From Candidatus Iainarchaeum sp. (GTDB lineage Archaea > Iainarchaeota > Iainarchaeia > Iainarchaeales > GCA-2688035): a stretch of 6,633 bases of DNA. Below the pieces are notes generated by a model. It saw only the letters and a program-made list of their open reading frames with translations, did no database searches and had not been told where the DNA came from. A program made the position numbers and the translations under genes. The stretch covers positions 1-6,633 of the forward strand of contig JAFCCZ010000054.1 in the NCBI GenBank assembly GCA_017609945.1. Direction: 5' to 3'. Shown in pieces: positions 1 through 6,401 of this stretch (position 1 is its first letter; every line of letters begins with the position of its first letter).

Positions 1-1
1 G

Positions 2-3000
2 AACCTTCTCAGAGAAAACTTTGCGGTAGAGCCGGACGTAAACAGCCTGGAGTACAAAAAGTACATGAGGGAGCGCGACCCAATTCCAAACTCAATCAAG
101 ACAGAGGGCTTTAGCACTTCAATGGGCTCAACCTGCAACACAGAGGACTGCGTAATAAGCTCTTACAGCATGTTTGACAAGTACTTCAACAGCTGGTTTG
201 CCGCAGACCTCGTTGTGAGCAACTTCGGGCCAACCCTTTTCGGGCAGGCAAAGAGATACCTAACCTATCCGTCAAGGCACGGGTGGGGCTGGGGCCTTGA
301 AAAGAACCGCTTCTCCCAGTGGTTCAGGCGAAAGTACATGGGCCCCGATTCCTGGTACGGGCAGATGCGGGCGCACAGAATGGTGCAGAAGGCAAGGGAG
401 CACGGCTTTGGAGAGTTCTGGACAAAGATGATTGAAAACAATGACTGGGACTCAGGTTACGCCGCATTCAAGGGCGGGGGCTTCAGGAAGTGGATAAACG
501 AGGCGACAAACCCAGGCGGCTATATTGATTCGATAAAGGACCCAATAAGGCGGGGAGAGTTCTTCAAGCTCGCTAGGGACATGAGGGGCTATACAAGGGC
601 AAACCGTGACATAGTAAATGCAGCGCACGACGCCTACAACACGGCCCTTACAAGATATGGTGTTGGAAGCCTTGAGGCAAGGCACGCGCTAATTGAATAC
701 GGCAAGACAAACTACCACATGATGGACGAGCTGGACAATCTGCTGAACCTGGACGCACCGGAATGGTTTCTGAGGGACGCCTACGCAAACCTGTATCCCT
801 ACGCCGTAAAGCACGGGCAAAGCGGGTCAATAGTTACACTGGTTGGGGACTCACAGCACATTGACAACATTGGAAGGAAGTTTGTTGCGGACGGAGACTG
901 GGTTGGATTTGAAAAAATGGGAAATGCCGCTTACGAAACAACAGGAAGGGGGGGCATACAGCTTTATGAGGTTGCGCCAGACGGAAGGTTTATTGACTCT
1001 GTTCCGGTGGAGGACCTGAAGAAAAACTTCTCAAGGTTCAGGGACAAGATGGTTAAGACAGAGAAGGGCGAGCTCCTGAAGCTTGACGAGGTAAACATTG
1101 ATTACATTGTCAACTCTGTTCCAGGGACGGGAAAGGTTCCGGTTTACGACCTCAAGTGGAAGCCAGGCCCTGAACTGACACCAGAGCTTTTTGCCTCAAA
1201 GCTTACCCACAGCAGGGTAAGGGGAAGGTTTGCGGGAAACTTCAACGAGAATTTTGACGACCTCTACAATACTCTTGTTTCAAGGAACTTTGCAGGAATG
1301 GACAGGAGATACTACTCTGTCCTTGACAAGGCAATGGCAAGGGACGGGCAAATCCTCAAAAGCTACCTAAGCCTGAGGGGCGGCGCAAAGTGGACAGTCA
1401 TGCCGTTTGTCTACTGGGGGGCAAAGCGAGGGTTTGGCGAAAAAGGGCTTTCGGCATTTATGCTGCCCAAAACCTGGCGGGAGCTTGAATTTTACCTGGG
1501 AGACGCCCAGATTTACGATGACGCGTTCGTTGACTTCTTTGCGCAGCACGGAAGTGACGAGGGAGACATCTTCAGGCAGGTTCTGAACAAGCTGCCGTGG
1601 AAGGCGGTTCTGAACTATATCTCTGACGAGTACAACCCGCTGAAGGAAACCTTTGACAAGCTTACCGGAAGGGGCTGGCGCCCGAAGGTTGAAAACATTG
1701 CCCTGTTCTCCTCAACAGGGGAAGAGTGCGAGGGCTGCACCTCCAACCTGAAGTTCGCGAAAGAGCCCAAGGTAAGTGAAATAGGCGGCTTTGAGGGTGA
1801 GCTTGACATGACATTCAACAGCAGGAAGGGAATGGAAAACTTTTTGCTTGAGGACGCCCTGACAAGCGAGGCCAGGAAAAAGGGCTCTACCCTGATAATG
1901 TACGGGCACCACACAAATGTAAGGGGAGAGGCAGAGGACATAGAGGAGGGAAACGAAACAGACCTTGTTCAGGGCCAGAAGGACGAGAAAACCTGCCGCG
2001 ACAAGGTAAAGGACCTTGGGCTTGGATTTGGATTGCTTGGGGAAACAGGGCTCGTGCAGAACAAAGCCGCAAGAATGGGCGGCCTAATCGCACTTACTGA
2101 AACGCTTTCCTACGCAATATTTGGGTGGAGCGGAATAATTGGCTCAGTACTAACGCAGACCCTTGTTGCGCCCGAACTGCAGGGCTGCGTTGACGACCAA
2201 GAGGGCTACTTTGTGCACATGTTTGCCCCAAGCGACGAAGAGCAGGAAAACCAGAAGTCCGGAAACCAGAAGGCGGCTGAAAATGCCACTGATGTGATAA
2301 AGAATATTATGGGCGCCCAGTTTGGAGGGGAAACCACTGACAAGGGCTCCGAGGACGACAACAAGAAAAAGGTTCCCGCAGAAGAGAAAACAAGCAAGAA
2401 CTTCCTTGAACTGGCAAAGGACAAAGTAAGGCAGACCGTGCAGGCCCTTGAGGACAAACAGAGGAGCAACACCATGCTGCAGATAACCGCGGAAACGGTC
2501 GGGACCTCAACAGGTGTCCTTGTTTCAAAAGAGCTTTTCTTCTACTGGTTCAAGGGAGAGAGAACCATCTCAAAATACGATGACAAAACCAAGTTCGAAA
2601 TTATTGATTCGGAATCAGACAAAAACGTTTTGATTGACAAGGAGGCAGGCCAGATCCTTGTGAAGGGAAAGCCGGTTATCACAAGCAAGGAGCATGTAAG
2701 GATGGCAACCGTGAACGGTGACATTCCGGCTTTGGAGATTCCGCAGAGGATTGGAGAGATAAAGCTTCCGACAGACAGCTCTGACCCAATGTTTGAATGG
2801 CACTCCAACGGGCGCTTTGTTGTGCTTTCTCAGGAAGTGCTTGACTGCATTAAGAGAAACATTGAGGAGCAGACAGGAGTTGGCATTTCATCTGACAGCA
2901 TAACGGACGCATTTGGCGAGGTAAAGAGCATAGAAACAAACGGTTACAGCATAACCGTTGACACTACAAAGAGGGAAATTGTTGCAACCGGAACCCCAAG

Positions 3001-3955
3001 AAGAATTGTTTACGGAGACAACGCGGTTGCGCTTGTGAGGGTAAACAGGGTCACGGTCCTGAAGAACGGCAAAGAGGAAACTGCCGGGCTGTTTAACAGC
3101 GTGCAGTTCAAGAACGGCGTAATTCTCTACAATGCCAAAGAGCACGAGCTGCAGATTTGGCTAAAGCGCAATGAAAAGACCATTGCAAACAAATCCGACA
3201 TCAGCGGATTGAAGGCAACCCCCACAACAGTTAAGAACCCTGAAACAGACTGCCCGGAACCGGCAATAAACCTTGAGGCCCTGCCGGTTGGCGGAAGCGC
3301 CGCAATTGCCGAAAGGGTTGAGAACCTAAACAAGGGTTTGCAGAAGCAGGGCCCGTTCCAGACATTTGACACAGACAAGCACCGCTTTATATTTTACAGC
3401 GTTAAAACAAGTGAGGACTGTGACCCAAGCGAGCCAGATTGCTGCGAGGACCGCGTTAAGATAGTCAACAAGGAAACAGGAGAGGTTTACGACCAGGCGC
3501 TTGTCGGGCCGGTGGAGAACACCCCAACAGGGGTGAGATTCAAGACCGCGGACGGCAAAGAGCACACTCTTGACTTCAGTGCTGACGACGGGGTTCCCAA
3601 GATTTCGTACAACAACGGTCCGCCTGAAATACTCAGGACTGCGCAGGGTCCGAACGGAAGCTTTTGGTATGATCCCACCACAGGCCAGTGGTATCCGGAG
3701 AACGCCCAGTTTCTCCCGCTTCTCGAGGCCTTCAAGAAAGGCGGGTTTGGAACAAGCGTTGGGCCCGACGGAAAGGTTGCGACCACCCCGGGCGGAAACA
3801 ACCTCAGCGTGAATATTGGGACAGGAAGCGACATGCCGTTTAATTTGCCCTCACTGCCACAGAACCCGCTTTTGCTGCTGCTGTTTATTTCAGCACTTTT
3901 GGGCGTGATAATTGTGGCCAGGGTAAGGATTGAAAGGTGCTGCAAGGGTGCCTGA
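2..3955 (+). CDS. Very large C-terminally membrane-anchored surface protein, unknown family, 5' partial
   Basis: The frame is open from base 2 without a stop, so the ATG at 65 is probably internal and the true start lies upstream; 1317 residues are visible. Numbering below counts from the Met at 65. Residues 1-550 are rich in Trp, Tyr, Phe and Arg and look mostly helical. C555xxC558 lies in a Glu/Gly setting. Residues 671-702 are moderately hydrophobic and could be a membrane segment or buried helix. Residues 723-790 are a charged Glu/Lys/Gln/Asn linker with an N-A-T sequon at 740. Residues 810-1190 alternate short strands and turns, with a cluster C1119, C1126, C1127. A WYDPTTGQWYP motif spans 1201-1211. 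Residues 1268-1285 form a clear Leu/Ile/Val membrane helix followed by RVRIERCCKGA, which predicts the tail in the cytoplasm and the bulk outside. I do not recognise the family. A surface, adhesion or cell-contact role is inference from architecture only. No signal peptide or promoter can be seen because the 5' end is missing. Confidence 0.88.
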   Translation, partial: NLLRENFAVEPDVNSLEYKKYMRERDPIPNSIKTEGFSTSMGSTCNTEDCVISSYSMFDKYFNSWFAADLVVSNFGPTLFGQAKRYLTYPSRHGWGWGLEKNRFSQWFRRKYMGPDSWYGQMRAHRMVQKAREHGFGEFWTKMIENNDWDSGYAAFKGGGFRKWINEATNPGGYIDSIKDPIRRGEFFKLARDMRGYTRANRDIVNAAHDAYNTALTRYGVGSLEARHALIEYGKTNYHMMDELDNLLNLDAPEWFLRDAYANLYPYAVKHGQSGSIVTLVGDSQHIDNIGRKFVADGDWVGFEKMGNAAYETTGRGGIQLYEVAPDGRFIDSVPVEDLKKNFSRFRDKMVKTEKGELLKLDEVNIDYIVNSVPGTGKVPVYDLKWKPGPELTPELFASKLTHSRVRGRFAGNFNENFDDLYNTLVSRNFAGMDRRYYSVLDKAMARDGQILKSYLSLRGGAKWTVMPFVYWGAKRGFGEKGLSAFMLPKTWRELEFYLGDAQIYDDAFVDFFAQHGSDEGDIFRQVLNKLPWKAVLNYISDEYNPLKETFDKLTGRGWRPKVENIALFSSTGEECEGCTSNLKFAKEPKVSEIGGFEGELDMTFNSRKGMENFLLEDALTSEARKKGSTLIMYGHHTNVRGEAEDIEEGNETDLVQGQKDEKTCRDKVKDLGLGFGLLGETGLVQNKAARMGGLIALTETLSYAIFGWSGIIGSVLTQTLVAPELQGCVDDQEGYFVHMFAPSDEEQENQKSGNQKAAENATDVIKNIMGAQFGGETTDKGSEDDNKKKVPAEEKTSKNFLELAKDKVRQTVQALEDKQRSNTMLQITAETVGTSTGVLVSKELFFYWFKGERTISKYDDKTKFEIIDSESDKNVLIDKEAGQILVKGKPVITSKEHVRMATVNGDIPALEIPQRIGEIKLPTDSSDPMFEWHSNGRFVVLSQEVLDCIKRNIEEQTGVGISSDSITDAFGEVKSIETNGYSITVDTTKREIVATGTPRRIVYGDNAVALVRVNRVTVLKNGKEETAGLFNSVQFKNGVILYNAKEHELQIWLKRNEKTIANKSDISGLKATPTTVKNPETDCPEPAINLEALPVGGSAAIAERVENLNKGLQKQGPFQTFDTDKHRFIFYSVKTSEDCDPSEPDCCEDRVKIVNKETGEVYDQALVGPVENTPTGVRFKTADGKEHTLDFSADDGVPKISYNNGPPEILRTAQGPNGSFWYDPTTGQWYPENAQFLPLLEAFKKGGFGTSVGPDGKVATTPGGNNLSVNIGTGSDMPFNLPSLPQNPLLLLLFISALLGVIIVARVRIERCCKGA
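3935..3939 (+). promoter_or_regulatory. Shine-Dalgarno AGGTG for the riboflavin kinase gene
   Basis: AGGTG matches the complement of the archaeal 16S 3' end (CACCU) and sits 8 bases before the GTG at 3948. It lies inside the last codons of the upstream giant gene. It is the reason for choosing GTG 3948 over the longer TTG start at 3930, whose nearby purines (AGGG, AAGGA) are a weaker or badly spaced match. Confidence 0.55.
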
Positions 3956-4592
3956 CGAAAAGCTTCTCTTCTTCATTGCCAAGAATGCGCGCCTGCACGG
4001 CACGCTCTCCTCTTCAACCGCAACCGTTGCAGAGCATCTTGGGATTTCACAGCAGTCTGTTTCAAGAAAGTTAAGGGAGCTGCGCGACAAGAGCTTTGTG
4101 GAGCTTGACTCCTCGCCAAAGGGAATCAATGTAAGACTGACCCAGAAAGGCATCTCAGTGCTAAAGGGCAGGTACTTTGAGATGAAGAATCTGTTCTCTT
4201 CAAAGGCCACTGAAAGTATTGCGGGGAAGGTAAAAACAGGGATTGGGGAGGGAGCATATTACGTTTCAAGGCCTGGCTACTCAAAGCAGTTCAGGGAGCT
4301 CCTTGGCTTCAAGCCGTTTCCAGGAACCCTCAACCTAATCATTGACCAGGCCGCGCTTCAGAGCTTTCTTGCAGGGCTTGAGGAAGTGAAGCTCAGGGGT
4401 TTTAAAACGAAAGAGCGCAGTTTTGGAAGCATTACCGCTTTCAGGGTGGGCGTTGGAAAGCACAGGGCGGCAATAATTTTCCCTGAGAGAAGCTCGCACC
4501 CAAAGAACGAGATAGAGGTTATTGCGCGGGTTTCGCTTCGCGCAAAAATGAATCTCAAAGAGAGCTCAAAAGTAAAGGTTTCCAGGTGCTGA
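3948..4592 (+). CDS. ribK: CTP-dependent riboflavin kinase with N-terminal winged-helix domain (RibK/RbkR type)
   Basis: It converts riboflavin to FMN in the cytoplasm; the archaeal family uses CTP instead of ATP. With the GTG start it is 214 residues. Residues 3-75 form a MarR-like winged helix: a recognition-helix region with SQQSVSRKLREL at 34-45 and a wing ending in LTQKG at 64-68. Residues 92-214 are the kinase domain: the glycine-rich GIGEGAYYVSRPGY at 98-111, LLGF at 118-121, and PGTLN at 125-129, whose Thr127 and Asn129 match the family's metal/nucleotide site. Further on come RSFG at 157-160, ERSSH at 180-184 and EVIA at 190-193. The HTH-kinase fusion is the layout of RbkR, known in some archaea as a dual enzyme and regulator of riboflavin genes. 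The start overlaps the giant gene's stop by 8 bases (26 if TTG 3930 is used), suggesting translational coupling. No riboflavin biosynthesis gene or obvious operator is visible here, so the regulatory role is inferred from the family. Confidence 0.93.
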   Translation: MPDEKLLFFIAKNARLHGTLSSSTATVAEHLGISQQSVSRKLRELRDKSFVELDSSPKGINVRLTQKGISVLKGRYFEMKNLFSSKATESIAGKVKTGIGEGAYYVSRPGYSKQFRELLGFKPFPGTLNLIIDQAALQSFLAGLEEVKLRGFKTKERSFGSITAFRVGVGKHRAAIIFPERSSHPKNEIEVIARVSLRAKMNLKESSKVKVSRC

Positions 4593-4594
4593 GG

Positions 4595-5662
4595 CTACAT
4601 CCTGCCAAGCCTTCTGACCTGGGATGCGTCTTTTCCGCCGGTGGTCATGCCCTTTTTACGCATCCTTCTCCTGAACTCAGCCTCAACCTCAATCTGCGCC
4701 TTGTCAAAAACGAGGACTGCGTCAGCTATTTGCTTTTTGCATAGCTGTTCCTGAGCAGGAGTTGGATTGTTCATTAGTTCTGCAAATGCCTGATTAACCG
4801 CCCCATCACACTGCGCCAGTGCGGTTCGCACGGACTCAGGATTTACTTGCTCTTTAACTCTTTCCAACCTTCCAGCTCTTCTTTTCTCTCCTCTTCCGGT
4901 AATGTAAATTTTTGTCCCGTATGGGGCTGCCCTAAGTTTGTGGCCTGCCTTTGCATGCCTTGAATACCTTATACTGTCATAAAGCGTGGCCATAGAGCCG
5001 GTAGGACCCTTTGTCCACCAGGTTTTTGGGCTAAGAAGCCCTCTAAGGCCACTAAATATGCCCCCTCTTGTGGATTTTGAACCATTGGCGAATTCTTGGT
5101 GTTTTTCTGCCCCTCCAAGAAGCTGATTGACGGCCTTCTTCCTTGCTTCCATTGCTGTCTCCAGTTCCCTTCTAATGTCATCCAGCTGGTTTGGGTCAAG
5201 CCTATGGGGCTCTCCTGGAGGAGGCCTTTCCACCTCTCTTCTCTCCCTTCCCCCTCGGCCCTCCGCAACAATGTGTGGGTTAACGTTAATGGTCGGGTTA
5301 AAGGTATTAGTAGGGCTGATTGTTGGTGAAATGGCCGGGCTGATAATAACACCTTGGGGCATTGGAGCGCCAACCTGGCCCTTTGGGTAAAGTTTGAAGT
5401 TTGCCTTTGTTACGTTCCAGGGAAAAACCTGGAATCTTTTGCCCCCTACCTCAAAAAGAACCCTGAACTTTTTGCCCCTTCTGCCCCTGCGCATTACCCT
5501 GACATTTGTTGCGCCCTTTGGAAGCTGCTTTATTACCTCTTTCATTACTGCTGGAGGCAAATCGCTCTTTCTCCACCTTACCGGGGCCCTGGCCCTGCTC
5601 GTGGGTCTGGCTTTTCTTCTACCAGCCGCGGTCGGCATTCCTTGAGGGCGTCTTGTTGTCAT
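4595..5662 (-). CDS. Basic multi-domain protein, unknown function, shares a domain with the upstream 225-residue protein
   Basis: A 355-residue protein with no family I recognise. Residues 1-32 are Arg/Pro/Ala-rich and probably disordered. Residues 34-95 form a compact, probably alpha plus beta domain (LP at 35-36, PKGA 48-51, RRG 58-60, FRV 66-68, GKRF 74-77, Trp82) that is homologous to residues 122-180 of the neighbouring protein. Residues 107-131 are an imperfect Ser/Pro/Thr/Asn repeat (ISPTISPT, FNPTINVNP). Residues 135-150 are Arg/Glu/Pro-rich. Residues 155-185 are a charged helix, and 270-337 look like a helical bundle holding the only two cysteines, C285 and C308. There is no signal peptide or membrane segment. 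The ATG at 5662 is preferred because GGAGA stands 8 bases upstream; the next ATG (codon 9) has AAGGA almost touching it. It follows the 225-residue gene by 50 bases on the same strand, probably in one operon. Strong positive charge makes nucleic-acid or polyanion binding plausible, but that is inference. Confidence 0.85.
   Translation of the reverse strand: MTTRRPQGMPTAAGRRKARPTSRARAPVRWRKSDLPPAVMKEVIKQLPKGATNVRVMRRGRRGKKFRVLFEVGGKRFQVFPWNVTKANFKLYPKGQVGAPMPQGVIISPAISPTISPTNTFNPTINVNPHIVAEGRGGRERREVERPPPGEPHRLDPNQLDDIRRELETAMEARKKAVNQLLGGAEKHQEFANGSKSTRGGIFSGLRGLLSPKTWWTKGPTGSMATLYDSIRYSRHAKAGHKLRAAPYGTKIYITGRGEKRRAGRLERVKEQVNPESVRTALAQCDGAVNQAFAELMNNPTPAQEQLCKKQIADAVLVFDKAQIEVEAEFRRRMRKKGMTTGGKDASQVRRLGRM
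4629..4657 (+). terminator. Possible oligo-T terminator for the plus-strand operon
   Basis: After the riboflavin kinase stop there is no intergenic room: the opposite gene ends 2 bases later. The first T-rich stretches on the sense strand are TCTTTT at 4629-4634 and TTTTT at 4653-4657, inside the tail of the converging gene. Archaeal RNA polymerase can stop at such oligo-T runs. These runs are short, and no hairpin precedes them that I can see, so this is only a candidate. Confidence 0.2.
5270..5344 (-). repeat. Low-complexity Ser/Pro/Asn/Thr repeat in the 355-residue protein (residues 107-131)
   Basis: The encoded stretch repeats an Ile plus Ser/Asn-Pro-Thr unit every four to six residues (SPAISPTISPT, then FNPTINVNP). 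Such stretches act as extended linkers or thin beta stacks in other proteins. Here it separates the shared domain from the helical half. Confidence 0.6.
5387..5563 (-). other. Shared domain, copy in the 355-residue protein (residues 34-92)
   Basis: This copy aligns with the copy at 5857-6027. The distance from the LP proline to the PxGA proline is 12 residues in both, PxGA to RRG is 10 in both, and GKRF to Trp is 8 in both. The only length difference is three extra residues after RRG here. The alternation of hydrophobic strands after one helix is loosely like PepSY-type folds, which is a guess about the fold only. Confidence 0.7.
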
Positions 5663-5670
5663 TACTATCT

Positions 5671-5675
5671 TCTCC
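5671..5675 (-). promoter_or_regulatory. Shine-Dalgarno GGAGA for the 355-residue gene
   Basis: On the minus strand GGAGA lies 8 bases before the ATG at 5662 and decides that start. It is half of a 10-base perfect palindrome, TCTCCGGAGA, at 5671-5680. Confidence 0.6.
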
Positions 5676-5684
5676 GGAGATTGG

Positions 5685-5692
5685 AATTAAAA
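5685..5692 (-). promoter_or_regulatory. Possible TATA-like box TTTTAATT between the two basic-protein genes
   Basis: In the 50-base gap, the minus strand reads TTTTAATT with its first base 30 bases before the ATG at 5662, about the distance expected of an archaeal TATA box from a transcription start at or next to that ATG. It could give the second gene its own transcript in addition to read-through from the first. The match to a TTTATATA consensus is loose, and the nearby ribosome binding site argues against a purely leaderless start. Confidence 0.25.
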
Positions 5693-5712
5693 TCCAGTTT
5701 GGTTAAAGGGAC

Positions 5713-6390
5713 TTAGGTTGTTTCGCTCTTTTTTTTCCTGAATGGCCCGCCCAGGCGAGTTGTTGGCCTGCCGCCGTCAACGGTTGTTCTTGTAACAGTC
5801 CGTCCCTTTACTCCTGGCCTTGCGTGCGTTATGCTTATCTCGTTCAGAGTGCTTACCCGTTGGATGTTGAACTCCTGCGGCCTTTTAATCCAGACAAATA
5901 TATTGAATCTCTTTCCCTTGGCCGTGCCAGTTACCCTGTACTTGTTGCCCCTTCTTGTAACGCTTTCAATTTGTGCGCCCCTTGGGATGGACTTTCCAAC
6001 AGCCGCAATCACCTCTGTCGGAAGCTTTCCTGGCCTGTGGCCCTCTGGTGTTACCTGTGCTTTGCGCTCTACCTTCCCTGCTCTGGTCCTAAACTTTACT
6101 GTGTGAGTCCCGTCCAACCTTCTTGGTCCTACTCCGGTAACAACCGCCCCCGTTGGAAGCGCTTTTTTGATTGGCTTTCTTAGAACTGGTATGATTTTTG
6201 GCCCCTTTGCTGGTGGTTTTGGTGGCATTTTGTTTCCTCCTTTCTTTTTTGTTGTTTTTTTCTTGGCGGTTTTCCTGGCGGTTTTTTTCTTCCCACCCCT
6301 CGCGCCGCCGCTAAGTGTAAGAGTGAAATTTTGGCCGGTTTCTGCAACCTTTCCGGTAAACCTTGTTCTTCCAGACCGCCCTTTTGCCAT
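5713..6390 (-). CDS. Lysine-rich basic protein with duplicated domain, unknown function
   Basis: A 225-residue protein (or 171 residues from the internal start at 6228). Residues 1-30 are a short Gly/Thr-rich segment. Residues 34-50 are a Lys/Thr/Ala tract (KKKTARKTAKKKTTKKK) like bacterial histone-H1-type tails. Residues 55-75 are Pro/Lys-rich. Residues 73-117 (LPTGA at 78-82) look like a diverged copy of the domain seen more clearly at 122-180 (LP 123-124, PRGA 136-139, RRG 146-148, YRV 151-153, GKRF 159-162, Trp167), which is homologous to residues 34-95 of the downstream protein. The C-terminus (RKKKSETT) is again basic. There is no cysteine, signal peptide or membrane segment. The charge suggests binding to DNA, RNA or another polyanion; this is inference. 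The start is uncertain: ATG 6390 has a TATA-like box upstream but no good ribosome binding site, whereas the in-frame ATG at 6228 has GGAGG seven bases upstream. Confidence 0.8.
   Translation of the reverse strand: MAKGRSGRTRFTGKVAETGQNFTLTLSGGARGGKKKTARKTAKKKTTKKKGGNKMPPKPPAKGPKIIPVLRKPIKKALPTGAVVTGVGPRRLDGTHTVKFRTRAGKVERKAQVTPEGHRPGKLPTEVIAAVGKSIPRGAQIESVTRRGNKYRVTGTAKGKRFNIFVWIKRPQEFNIQRVSTLNEISITHARPGVKGRTVTRTTVDGGRPTTRLGGPFRKKKSETT
5857..6174 (-). other. Two tandem copies of the shared domain in the 225-residue protein (residues 73-178)
   Basis: The second copy (residues 122-178, 5857-6027) matches the downstream protein's domain with conserved spacing of LP, PxGA, RRG, (F/Y)RV, GKRF and Trp. 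The first copy (residues 73-117, 6040-6174) is shorter and weaker: it keeps LPxGA, an Arg-Arg pair, a V-K-F strand and a following GK turn, but lacks the Trp. The first copy is a tentative call. Confidence 0.55.
6236..6243 (-). promoter_or_regulatory. Strong internal ribosome binding site AAAGGAGG before Met55 of the 225-residue protein
   Basis: On the minus strand AAAGGAGG stands seven bases (AAACAAA) before an in-frame ATG at 6228. It is the best Shine-Dalgarno match I found in the window. Its bases also encode the end of the lysine tract (Lys-Gly-Gly), so it could arise by chance from Lys/Gly codons, or it may mark the real start or a second start of a short form beginning MPPKPP. Confidence 0.5.
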
Positions 6391-6401
6391 AACTATCCCA
6401 G

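Noticed and set aside
65..67. ATG at 65 as the true start of the giant gene
   Set aside because: The frame is open through 21 further codons to the window edge, the residues there read like continuing protein, and no ribosome binding site stands before the ATG.
1727..1738. CxxC at residues 555-558 as a zinc finger
   Set aside because: No second Cys/His pair lies at usual spacing, so a zinc finger cannot be supported.
3930..3932. TTG at 3930 as the riboflavin kinase start
   Set aside because: It adds only KGAAR-type residues outside the winged helix, and GTG 3948 has a better placed AGGTG. It is not fully excluded.
3487..3945. 152-codon open frame on the minus strand
   Set aside because: It lies entirely opposite the giant gene, has no recognisable domain and looks like a reverse shadow of its codons. 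The same holds for 1615-1941 and the other minus-strand frames below 3955.
4522..4545. Hairpin TTGCGCG / CGCGCAA with a 10-base loop, as a terminator
   Set aside because: It lies inside the riboflavin kinase coding region, is followed by A not T on the plus strand, and on the minus strand the T run comes before rather than after the stem.
4969..5373. 134-codon minus-strand frame overlapping the 355-residue gene
   Set aside because: It is in another frame of a gene with better start signals and a domain shared with its neighbour, and its own product shows no domain.
5354..5716. 120-codon plus-strand frame, and other plus-strand frames between 5096 and 6439
   Set aside because: They are antisense to the two basic-protein genes; their Leu/Phe/Ser/Pro-rich products are what the complement of Lys/Arg/Gly codons yields.
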